Shown here: positions 9,127 through 17,480 of the stretch, piece after piece
Numbering within the stretch: the first letter of the stretch is position 1
How the letters are laid out: each line of letters begins with the position of its first letter
Assembly: GCA_020633655.1 (NCBI GenBank)
Contig: JACKDF010000001.1
Span: 310,001 to 374,000 of the forward strand
Length of the DNA stretch: 64,000 nt
Direction: 5' to 3'
Source: Deferribacteres bacterium
Lineage (GTDB): Bacteria > Zhuqueibacterota > Zhuqueibacteria > Zhuqueibacterales > Geothermadaptataceae
The notes under the pieces: model-generated
Databases searched by the model: none
Told to the model about the DNA's origin: nothing
The model's input: only the letters and a program-made list of their open reading frames with translations
Made by a program: the position numbers and the translations under genes

Positions 9127-9451
9127 CAGGGGCTGAGTTAAAACATAACTTTAGAGAATAAATATGCAGTTCGATGTATGTGCGTTTTTGAATGCTTGAA
9201 AATAGGCGGAGCGAAGCGACCGCCAGTCAATTCCCCTTTTGGAAGGGGTGGGCCCGACAGGGCTCGGGGTAGGTAATTTTGAGCTCAGTACTTGCATAAA
9301 TTATCAAGTATTGTGCAGAACCCACCCCAGATCGCGAAAAACCGCTTCGCTTTTTTCGCTGATCTGTCCCCTCCCGAGAGTGGACTTTGAAAAGAAAAAT
9401 TCAGCGTTTTGTGTTTTTATACAGCATTTTTATGTTTTGATTCAGCCCCTG
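9127..9451. mobile_element. 325-bp inverted-repeat-bounded element (MITE-like)
   Basis: The left end CAGGGGCTGAGTTAAAACAT (9127-9146) is matched in inverse orientation by CAGGGGCTGAATCAAAACAT (9451 back to 9432), with 18 of 20 positions the same. The interior has no transposase frame and holds shorter inverted stretches (CCCCTTTTGGAAGGGG; CCCCTCCCGAGAGTGG). This layout suits a non-autonomous transposable element or a similar dispersed repeat. No clear target duplication is seen. It separates the binding-protein gene from the chemoreceptor gene. Confidence 0.55.
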
Positions 9452-9650
9452 CTGTGATGTAAACTTGTTTTTTACCTGCGGGCACCGATTGTTTGTTGAA
9501 CTTTAACAGAGATTTGGTGCCTGCAATTCTATCTGATCAAACTTCGTTAAGTTTTGAACCAGAAAATTCACAACATCGAATCCCGAGTCGATGTTATAAT
9601 ACAGCAATTAGTATAAAATATTTTGAGGCTTAGCCGCGGGGTATTATAAG

Positions 9651-11849
9651 ATGAACATTGGAAACAAAATTATTCTTGCCAGTAGTTTGGTCGTTTTCAG
9701 TACACTGGCGGTGCAGAGTTTTATCAGCCATTCACTTGTTGAGGATGAGCTGAAGACGTTGATAACGGAACGGTTGCACGAGACAGCCAAAGAAAAAAGC
9801 GATGCTATCGAAAACCTGATAAAACGCACAGAGCAGGATATAGCCGTTATCCGATCGCACAAAGCTTTCGAAGATTATTTCATTTCCAGAGAATTCGAAG
9901 ATACCGATGGAATGACCCAGGCTGAAGCAACCCTCGAAGCGTTCCTGGCCCGAATCCATGAGCCTAATCCACAGTACCTCGATGTGCAATTCGGCACAGC
10001 AGCCGGCAATCCGGTTCTGCAAATGCACGAAGGTCGCCGGATTGAAGAATTCATTTCCTACGATTATTCAGTACAGCAAAAAGCTTTCCTTCAAGGAGCG
10101 AAAACTGCACAAAATACAACCAGGATAAAGGCGGTTGCACACCAGATAAAAAATAATGGCACAGATGGCTGGATTCTGCAATCAGCCGGAGCCATTTCGA
10201 TTGATGAAAAAATTACAGGTATAATCTGGATAGTTCAACCACTCGGCAATTTTCTCGATAATACCTTCGCGGCATTCACGAACACATCGCTGAAGTATGT
10301 AGTTGCAAAATCCAATGGTGACATTCTTGCAAGTTCTGACTTCACTCAACCTGAAATCCGTGATGCTTTTCTGCACAATACTCTCTCCGGATGGAAGTTT
10401 GAGAAAACCCTCGTTCCCTCTGCTGATGTGTCTGTTGTTTTGGGAGCGGAAGAGGACAATGTATTCGCCCTTCTCAATCATCTGTTTTGGGTAACCACTT
10501 TTATCGTTGGTGCCTCGATTATTTTTGCGGTGATCGTTTTAAAATTTGTTGCTCGTTTTATATCCAATCCAATACGCGACCTGGTTTCGGCAACGACAAT
10601 CATCGCTGAAGGAAATCTCGACCACCAATTTCAGGTCAAAACCTCGGACGAGATTGGACAACTTGGCGATTCGTTCAACCGGATGATCGACAGCATTAAA
10701 AAAGCTTTGCGAGAATCCGAGGAGAGCAACGCGGCAGCCCAACAGGCAGCTTTTAAAGCAGAGCAAGCCCAACACGAGATCAGCGCACAAAAAGAAGAAC
10801 TCGATAATCATGTTAACCAATTGCTTTTCGAAATGGATAAATTTGCCGAAGGCGATCTCACAGTTGTACTTGAAGGGGACCGCGAAACAGCAATGGGGAA
10901 ACTTTATACGGGATTTACAACAGCAGTACACCACATCCGCGATATGCTGCAACAAGTCAATACCAATGCCATGCAAACAGCAGATATTGGCCAAACGATC
11001 AATAAAAAAAGCACCGTCGTTGCGGAGGGTTCTCAGGAGCAGACCGAGCATACGATGGAAGTTGCTACCGCCATGTCGGAAATGACACAAACGATAACGG
11101 AAAACGCCAGCAATCTCACCCATGCGAGGAAAATGGCGGAAGAATCAGGTCGAATGGCGGAAGAAGGAAGTAAAGTGGTTGAGGAAGCAGTGAGTGGCTT
11201 CGCACAACTCTCCAATGCCGTAAAAAAATCAGCTATTGCGGTAAAAGAGCTCAGCCGAAGCGCGGCAAAAATCGGCGAAATCACAGAAGTTATCAACGAA
11301 ATTGCAGATCAGACCAATTTGCTCGCCCTCAATGCCGCCATCGAAGCGGCACGTGCGGGTGAGCAAGGACGAGGCTTTGCAGTCGTTGCCGATGAGGTTC
11401 GCAAATTAGCCGAACGCACAAGCTCATCAATTCAGGAAATTACCGATAATATCCGTACCAACCAGAATGAGACCAACGCCGTTGTCAAAACGATGGAACA
11501 GGTTTCCGCAGACATTATAAAACATGAGCACACATTCTCCCTGGCCAGCGACTCATTGCAGGAAATCCGGCAGAGCGCGTTTCAAAGCATTGATTTGATT
11601 ACACAGGTGAGCACTGCAGGAGAGGAACAAACCAATGTGAGCAACGAGATATCACAGAACATCAATGGCATTAGCACCGCAACCCAAATGCAAGCCTCGG
11701 CGATTAACACCATCGTCGAAGAGGCAAAGTCTCTGCAGGAGCTCACAAATACGTTGCTGTTCTCCATGCGACGTTTTAAACTTGGGAATGCCGCCGCAGT
11801 GCCGCAGGAGAGTGAGAAATTTGAGCATCCGGTCACTATAATAGATTAA
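9651..11849 (+). CDS. methyl-accepting chemotaxis protein
   Basis: A 732-residue transmembrane chemoreceptor. Membrane helices lie near 8-27 and 276-300 and enclose a periplasmic sensor of about 245 residues. HAMP is at about 301-355, a second HAMP-like stretch at about 395-445 (EGDLTVVLEGD...), and the signalling tip at 551-590 (IADQTNLLALNAAIEAARAG onward) is canonical. No CheR/CheB-tethering pentapeptide ends the protein. It lies downstream of a porin and a PstS-like protein on the same strand, so it may read the state of that binding protein. The inserted repeat upstream may have given it a separate promoter. Confidence 0.93.
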   Translation: MNIGNKIILASSLVVFSTLAVQSFISHSLVEDELKTLITERLHETAKEKSDAIENLIKRTEQDIAVIRSHKAFEDYFISREFEDTDGMTQAEATLEAFLARIHEPNPQYLDVQFGTAAGNPVLQMHEGRRIEEFISYDYSVQQKAFLQGAKTAQNTTRIKAVAHQIKNNGTDGWILQSAGAISIDEKITGIIWIVQPLGNFLDNTFAAFTNTSLKYVVAKSNGDILASSDFTQPEIRDAFLHNTLSGWKFEKTLVPSADVSVVLGAEEDNVFALLNHLFWVTTFIVGASIIFAVIVLKFVARFISNPIRDLVSATTIIAEGNLDHQFQVKTSDEIGQLGDSFNRMIDSIKKALRESEESNAAAQQAAFKAEQAQHEISAQKEELDNHVNQLLFEMDKFAEGDLTVVLEGDRETAMGKLYTGFTTAVHHIRDMLQQVNTNAMQTADIGQTINKKSTVVAEGSQEQTEHTMEVATAMSEMTQTITENASNLTHARKMAEESGRMAEEGSKVVEEAVSGFAQLSNAVKKSAIAVKELSRSAAKIGEITEVINEIADQTNLLALNAAIEAARAGEQGRGFAVVADEVRKLAERTSSSIQEITDNIRTNQNETNAVVKTMEQVSADIIKHEHTFSLASDSLQEIRQSAFQSIDLITQVSTAGEEQTNVSNEISQNINGISTATQMQASAINTIVEEAKSLQELTNTLLFSMRRFKLGNAAAVPQESEKFEHPVTIID

Positions 11850-12377
11850 AACGACAATAGGATTGTTCTGTGAGTCAAGGATTTACCTTTCCCCAAGGAA
11901 GTGGTGCCGTACAAATCAGACCACGATATTAACAAGCATTTGACCGGTTTTAGTGAATTCACTGCTCAGGTTTATGTAAAAGTACAGGCAATTCCCCTTC
12001 ATTCCACCATGCCCCAAGGGGCAAGACTATAGATGTCCTAACATAAAATTTGATTTAAATTCCGCAAATATCGAGCTCTGAATCAGCACAAGCGCAAATA
12101 AATTTGAACAGTTGCTTTTGTTTGCCACAAAGAGCTGAAAAAATCCAATTAACGCCTGAGATTTCTTCACTGGATTATCAGCTGGCTGGCATCGCAGATG
12201 CCCGGAAAATCGACGACAGCACAAAGAAATTATGATATTTTTTGTACTTTTTCCTTAGAGTTCCTTATCTTTACACTGCATAAAGTCCGGGAGAAAAAGC
12301 ATGAGCATCAATCCCGGAACAACTGTTAAAAATTAAATCGAAATCGTTAATCATCCCAAAGACAAACATTTTCTATT
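11850..12377. other. intergenic, possible repeat remnant and ppc promoter
   Basis: No believable gene. A stretch with CAATTCCCCTTCATTCC and GCCCCAAGGGGC (around 11990-12030) resembles the interior of the repeat at 9127-9451 and may be a decayed fragment. A possible promoter for ppc is TTGTAC (12242-12247), 18 bases, then TATCTT (12266-12271). Confidence 0.35.
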
Positions 12378-14924
12378 ATGAATAACAAACTCGTCGAGAA
12401 GGAATTTGATACCTCCATCAAAAATAAATTTAATGTCTACAACAGTTTGTTTCTGAATCTTCCCTTCCGCAAAGTACAAAACATCGGTATGTTCATTCCA
12501 CTGCTGCACCATGTTTGTAAAACCGGCTTGGAATCCGGCAGAGATCCCATTGACATTCTCGATACTTTTTTCGAATCACAGGCGGACATCAATTCCGATG
12601 AAGAAAAAATTGATTTTATGTTCCGTGTCATTCAGTATGTCGAGCGCCAAATAGTCCTTTACGACAGTGTCGAAGACGCCGCATACATGCACATGCACGG
12701 CCTCACAGATGATCTCACCCTCAAAGATTTTATTCACTTGCGGGATAACCGAAATTTCAGTGAAAAAATGAGTGAGGTGCTATCCACGTTCAGTGCCCGC
12801 ATCGTATTTACGGCGCATCCGACGCAGTTTTATCCTCCCTCTGTCCTGGAAATAATCCGACGCTTGCGAAAACTTATTTCCAATAACCGCATCGATGAAA
12901 TCGATTTAATACTGCAGCAACTGGGATTGACGCCACTGACGAACATCAAAAAACCGACACCTTTTGACGAAGCGAAAAACGTGCTCTATTTTTTCAAAGA
13001 AGTCTATTACGATGCCCTTGGAGAATTGTACAAAAATGTTCGCAAGACGATGCCGGGGAATGAATTCAACAACCATGATATCGTGCAGCTTGGCTTCTGG
13101 CCCGGGGGGGACCGGGATGGCAATCCTTTCGTCACCTCTGATGTTACCATGCAGGTCGCAGATGAAATGCGCATGACACTCATGCAATGCTATCTTCGGG
13201 ATCTCGACAAACTGCAACTCAAACTGACCTTTCGTCACGTGGACCAGATTTTAAAAGATTTGCGGCGTACCATCTATCCAACCTGTTTTCAAAGCGATAA
13301 AACCGTGGCTCTCGACGCGATTCTGAGGCCGCTTCAGGACGTTAGAAACATCCTGGTCGAAAAGTACAATAGCCTCTATCTCGGGGAACTGGATGCATTT
13401 ATAGACAAAGTAAAAATTTTCAAGACGCAATTTGCCACACTGGATATTCGGCAAAATCATGCAGTTCACGAAAAGGCTATTACCGAAATTCTGAAAAAGA
13501 ACAATGTCATCACATCGGCACTTTCAGAATTAACAACGGCCAAATTAAGCCATATTTTACTCAATTCGGATTTCATTGTAGAGCCGGATCAATTCGACGA
13601 CAGCCTGTTGCAGGATACGATTCGCAATATAAAACAGCTCAAAACAATTCAGGCAAAAAATGGAGAAGGTGGCTGCAACCGCTATATCGTCAGCAACTCT
13701 GAGGATATCTTTGCGGTGTTGTTCGTTTATGCCCTCTTTCGCTGGTGCGGCATGGCCGCAGAGGAGATAACCTTTGATATAATTCCCCTGTTCGAATCCA
13801 TGTCCGGCATGGCCAACGCAAAAGATATCATGGTTGATCTGTTTCGTATTCCGGAATACCGTGCACACGTAAAAAGACGAAACGAAACGCAAATCATGAT
13901 GCTTGGTTTTTCCGATGGCACGAAAGACGGCGGCTATCTGAAGGCAAACTGGGCCATTTTTCGCACAAAAGAAGAGCTCAGCACCGTTTGTGAAATGTAC
14001 GGTGTGAAAGCTGTCTTCTTCGACGGACGAGGTGGTCCGCCCGCACGTGGTGGCGGTAAGACCCACCGTTTTTACGCTGCACAAAGTGAAAAAATCGCCA
14101 ACCATGCCATCCAGTTGACGATACAGGGCCAGACCATCACCAGCAAATTCGGCACGATCGAGCACTTCATTCACAACAGTGAACAATTGCTGACCGCAGG
14201 ATTAGCGCATAAATTCGCCTCTGGAAATAACAATATCTCGACGAGACAGCGGCGGCTCATCGAGGAACTGGCAGAACGCAGTTTTGAGAAATATACTTCG
14301 CTGAAAAATCACCCCAAATTCATTCCCTATCTCGAAAACAAGAGTACGCTAAAATACTACAGCAAAACCAACATTGGCAGCCGGCCCTCCAAACGGGGCA
14401 ACAAGGATGGGCTCGTTTTTAAGGATTTACGGGCGATTCCGTTTGTGGGAAGCTGGAGCCAGTTAAAGCAGAATGTACCCGGTTATTATGGCATTGGCAC
14501 GGCGCTGGCTGAATTGCAGGAACAGGGCAAACTGGAGCAGCTCAAACAACTTTTCTCGGAAGTGCCTTTTTTCAAAGCCTTAATTCTCAACAGCATGATG
14601 TCTTTATCCAAATGTTATTTTGAATTAACGGCGTATATCGCCAAAGATCCGGATTACAAAGAATTCTGGAACCTGCTTTTCGATGAATACACACTGGCAA
14701 AGGAAATGGTATTACGAATTTCCGGTTATGAGCAACTCATGCAGGAAGAACCGATTTCGCGCAACTCGATTCAAATTCGTGAACGCATTGTGCTGCCGCT
14801 GTTGGTCATCCAGCAATATGCATTACAGAAAATTGAGCAGAAATCAGAGAACATAGAAGTATATGAAAAAATGGTAAAACGAAGTTTGTATGGGAATATC
14901 AACGCCAGCAGGAATGCGGCTTGA
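12378..14924 (+). CDS. ppc: phosphoenolpyruvate carboxylase
   Basis: Carboxylates phosphoenolpyruvate to oxaloacetate, refilling the TCA cycle. All family signatures are present: FTAHPT with the catalytic histidine (H147), GFWPGGDRDGNP (239-250), GFSDGTKDGGYL (510-521), the mobile-loop region FDGRGGPPARGGG (548-560) and NIGSRPSKR. At 848 residues it is a little shorter than the E. coli enzyme. The C-terminus reads NINASRNAA rather than the usual RNTG ending; those last residues contact the substrate in known enzymes, so this is a visible deviation. The gene stands alone between a long leader and a convergent HAD gene. Confidence 0.93.
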   Translation: MNNKLVEKEFDTSIKNKFNVYNSLFLNLPFRKVQNIGMFIPLLHHVCKTGLESGRDPIDILDTFFESQADINSDEEKIDFMFRVIQYVERQIVLYDSVEDAAYMHMHGLTDDLTLKDFIHLRDNRNFSEKMSEVLSTFSARIVFTAHPTQFYPPSVLEIIRRLRKLISNNRIDEIDLILQQLGLTPLTNIKKPTPFDEAKNVLYFFKEVYYDALGELYKNVRKTMPGNEFNNHDIVQLGFWPGGDRDGNPFVTSDVTMQVADEMRMTLMQCYLRDLDKLQLKLTFRHVDQILKDLRRTIYPTCFQSDKTVALDAILRPLQDVRNILVEKYNSLYLGELDAFIDKVKIFKTQFATLDIRQNHAVHEKAITEILKKNNVITSALSELTTAKLSHILLNSDFIVEPDQFDDSLLQDTIRNIKQLKTIQAKNGEGGCNRYIVSNSEDIFAVLFVYALFRWCGMAAEEITFDIIPLFESMSGMANAKDIMVDLFRIPEYRAHVKRRNETQIMMLGFSDGTKDGGYLKANWAIFRTKEELSTVCEMYGVKAVFFDGRGGPPARGGGKTHRFYAAQSEKIANHAIQLTIQGQTITSKFGTIEHFIHNSEQLLTAGLAHKFASGNNNISTRQRRLIEELAERSFEKYTSLKNHPKFIPYLENKSTLKYYSKTNIGSRPSKRGNKDGLVFKDLRAIPFVGSWSQLKQNVPGYYGIGTALAELQEQGKLEQLKQLFSEVPFFKALILNSMMSLSKCYFELTAYIAKDPDYKEFWNLLFDEYTLAKEMVLRISGYEQLMQEEPISRNSIQIRERIVLPLLVIQQYALQKIEQKSENIEVYEKMVKRSLYGNINASRNAA

Positions 14925-15042
14925 GGTAAATTGTAGCTCAGGCATCCTGCCCGTAAAAATCCATTCGGGATACCTGGGTTATATTTATTGTATTTTCATA
15001 TTTTGTAAGTATGAGTTGTCATGCCACTTCAATTCACACCTG

Positions 15043-15705
15043 TCAAAAAGCACTCAACCGCTCAAGGTGTCGCTCATTAAAATCCGCCAGCGAATCCAAA
15101 CGTATGTCTGCGAGCTCAAAAACGTCTTCATGCGCAACCAGCTTTTCCGGAACCACTACGGTTTTCATCCCAGCTGTCTTTGCGCTCATTAAGCCATTTC
15201 CTGAATCCTCAAATGCCAGACACAATTCCGGCGCAACGCCGAGATTTCTTGCCGCCGTGAGATAAACTGCCGGATCGGGTTTACCGCGTTCTTCATTTTC
15301 AGCAGAGGCAAACGCCGAAAAATAGCCGGCAATCTGCAATTTTTCGATTACGGCTTCAATCAACATCATCGGTGACGAGGAAGCGAGACCAATTGTGTAG
15401 TTGCGTTTTTTAAAAAAATCGAGAATATAATCAACCCCGGGCAATGCATTCCCCTTTTCCAGCACAAGGGACTTAACTTTTTCCAACAAAAACCTTTCCA
15501 CAACAACCGGTTCCGGAGCATTCCACGGCCCTCGCTGGTACCAGTAATCCACAACTTCATCGCTGCGCAAACCCATGGTCTGCGCACACATTTCATCCGT
15601 GAGCGGAATGCCCACCTCACCAAAAACAAGTTGCTCCGCTTCACGCCACAAAGGCTCGGAGTTAATTAAAAGGCCGTCTACATCGAAGATTATTGCTTTG
15701 ATCAT
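15043..15705 (-). CDS. HAD phosphatase, HxpB/YniC-like
   Basis: A 220-residue HAD-superfamily hydrolase of the beta-phosphoglucomutase-like branch. Motif I is DVDGLLINSEP (nucleophile D9), motif II LASSS, motif III GKPDP, and motif IV FEDSGNG. The LINSEPLW and TMGLRSDEVVDYW segments resemble the E. coli 2-deoxyglucose-6-phosphatase/hexitol phosphatase proteins (YniC/HxpB). It probably dephosphorylates sugar phosphates in the cytoplasm; the exact substrate cannot be read from sequence. It is convergent with ppc. Confidence 0.8.
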   Translation of the reverse strand: MIKAIIFDVDGLLINSEPLWREAEQLVFGEVGIPLTDEMCAQTMGLRSDEVVDYWYQRGPWNAPEPVVVERFLLEKVKSLVLEKGNALPGVDYILDFFKKRNYTIGLASSSPMMLIEAVIEKLQIAGYFSAFASAENEERGKPDPAVYLTAARNLGVAPELCLAFEDSGNGLMSAKTAGMKTVVVPEKLVAHEDVFELADIRLDSLADFNERHLERLSAF

Positions 15706-15778
15706 GGTTATTTTTTATGCTCTGGAGTTTTATTGGAACGTGTTATTTTCTAAAATTATAGAAGGAATTTAGTAGATC

Positions 15779-15996
15779 ATCAAGTTTAAAATTGTACTAC
15801 TGGAGATTGAAGTAGCCATGCAGGTTTGCATTTTTTGCAATACCGCCATCCCCCGGTTTCGTCCTGCCCAGCTGGGATGATAAGGTGAATTAATCTGTGC
15901 GACACTATTTGCGGGATTCCGGTCTTCTGCTGAGAATTACAGAAACCGGGAAGACGTGTTTGATACTTACTTTATCCACAATTTCAATCTTGTGCT
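15779..15996. repeat. dispersed MITE-like repeat, copy 1 (degenerate)
   Basis: It shares long blocks with 20557-20730, including GGTTTGCATTTTTTGCAATACCG, GATTCCGGTCTTCTGCTGA and CAGAAACCGG. Its ends, TCAAGTTTAAAATTGT and ACAATTTCAATCTTG, are inverted like those of the other copy. It is longer and more diverged, and carries no gene. Limits are approximate. Confidence 0.7.
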
Positions 15997-16036
15997 TGCA
16001 AAAGTCAGCCTGAAGGCTGTACTAAGTACTTTCAGT

Positions 16037-17077
16037 TTACCCTTCCACCCGCACCAAATGCGCATTTAAGCGTTCGACTTTTTCACGGTTGCCGAGCACG
16101 ATAAGCACATTGCCGTGTTCGATTTTGGTATCGGACTGGGGATTGTAAATGTACTGCGCCTTGCCGCCAATGGTCTTTTTAATAGCAATGACAATGAGCC
16201 CCGTGCGTTGGGGGATCTCGATTTGGCGCAGTGTCTTGCCCTCGAAACTGGTGTTTTCCGGTACAGTGACTTCCTCCATCCGCAGCTCGAATTCTGCATC
16301 GTGCATCATTACATCGAGAAAACCGACAAGGTTGGGACGCAGTACCGTTGCAGCCATGCGCATGCCTTCGGTCAGGTTCGGGGACACGACATTGTTGGCA
16401 CCAGCCTTATACATTTTTCCGGCCGTATGCTGATCCACCGACCGGGAAATGATGTTCAGTCCGTGGTTGAGATTGCGAGCCGAGATCACCACAAACAAGT
16501 TATCGCGGTCCTCGGAAAGGGCACTGATTAAACCACGGGCATTTTCAACGCCCGCCTCGAGCAAAACCTCATCCTTCGTTGCATCGCCGGCAACAAAGAG
16601 CATGTGCGGATATTGTTCATGCAAGCTCGAAATCACTTCCTCACTTTGCTCGATTACAATGAGCGGCTCGCGTGCAATTTGAAATTCATTAATAATCGTT
16701 TTTCCCGTATCCCCTGCTCCGCAAAGAATAACATGGTTTTTCTGCCGTTGAATTTTGTTCTTCATTTTTTTGGATTTAAAATTCATAATCAATTCGCGAC
16801 GCACGAAAATACTGGTTACGCTGGCCGAGAGCAATGCGATGAGCACCAATCCGGTGAGTACAATAAACATGGTAAAGAGCTGGCCTGTTGGGTGCAATTG
16901 CCTTACTTCGTGAAAACCCACTGTCGAGAAGGTGATAAACGTCATGTAAAGCGCTTCAAACCAACTCCAGTCCTCAAGAATTGTATACCCCACCATGCCA
17001 ACAAGCAAAAGCAGGATTAATCCCACCAATACCAGAATTAAATTTGTCCAGCTTGGATGCTGGATAGGCTCATTCAT
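16037..17077 (-). CDS. two-TM potassium channel with RCK (TrkA-N/TrkA-C) domain
   Basis: A 346-residue membrane protein. Helix 1 is at about 11-31, the pore loop at 40-57 and helix 2 at 66-92. The filter reads TFSTVGFHEV instead of TVGYGD. The cytoplasmic RCK domain begins at HVILCGAGDTGKTI (115-128, a Rossmann GxGxxG) and a TrkA-C domain forms the end (VPENTSFEGKTLRQIEIPQRTGL). Such channels gate K+ flow in response to ligands such as Ca2+, nucleotides or c-di-AMP. It overlaps the VanZ-like gene by eight bases, so the two are probably translated together. Confidence 0.88.
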   Translation of the reverse strand: MNEPIQHPSWTNLILVLVGLILLLLVGMVGYTILEDWSWFEALYMTFITFSTVGFHEVRQLHPTGQLFTMFIVLTGLVLIALLSASVTSIFVRRELIMNFKSKKMKNKIQRQKNHVILCGAGDTGKTIINEFQIAREPLIVIEQSEEVISSLHEQYPHMLFVAGDATKDEVLLEAGVENARGLISALSEDRDNLFVVISARNLNHGLNIISRSVDQHTAGKMYKAGANNVVSPNLTEGMRMAATVLRPNLVGFLDVMMHDAEFELRMEEVTVPENTSFEGKTLRQIEIPQRTGLIVIAIKKTIGGKAQYIYNPQSDTKIEHGNVLIVLGNREKVERLNAHLVRVEG

Positions 17078-17480
17078 TTGTCGTAATTTTTACCAGTTGT
17101 CGCGAATATTTTTTTTTTAGGAACACAAAAGACGCCGCTCCGAGAAAGATACCGAGGCCGTCTGCAATAAAATCAGCTACTTCAAAATATCGACCCGGTA
17201 CAAAGAGTTGATGAATTTCATCGGAAATTCCATAAAGTACTCCGAAAATCATCGTTAGCTTAAAGGAATAACGCCGCTCAACAAGCGGCCACTCCTGTTG
17301 TGCACTGTAGATAAAAAATCCCAGTGGCATATAAATCAGCAAGTGTGCTATTTTATCTGAAAATTCGAATGAAAAACGGTCGTGCGTTGTAAGATTTGGG
17401 ATCGATGACAGTACAAAAATAAGCAAAGCCCAGACGCAGGGCAAACACCAGACACAGGTTCCCCGGATAATTTTCATCAT
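17070..17480 (-). CDS. VanZ-like membrane protein
   Basis: A 136-residue protein with four predicted membrane segments and the VanZ family pattern: LSSIPNL near the start, DKIAHLLIYMPLGF, YGISDEIHQLFVPGR and DFIADGLGIFLG. The family is named for a teicoplanin-resistance protein, but most members have no known role. It overlaps nnr by four bases (ATGA) upstream and the K+ channel by eight downstream, forming a tightly coupled three-gene unit. Confidence 0.85.
   Translation of the reverse strand: MMKIIRGTCVWCLPCVWALLIFVLSSIPNLTTHDRFSFEFSDKIAHLLIYMPLGFFIYSAQQEWPLVERRYSFKLTMIFGVLYGISDEIHQLFVPGRYFEVADFIADGLGIFLGAASFVFLKKKYSRQLVKITTNE

Noticed and set aside
9239..9457. 72-codon plus-strand frame in the inverted-repeat element
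   Set aside because: It lies within a repeat-like block, has no ribosome site and no recognisable domain.
10539..11123. 194-codon minus-strand frame inside the chemoreceptor gene
   Set aside because: The plus-strand chemoreceptor is unbroken and canonical here; the opposite frame has no family features.
12027..12224. 65-codon minus-strand frame before ppc
   Set aside because: Low-complexity translation without a start site; the area appears to be leader and repeat remnant.
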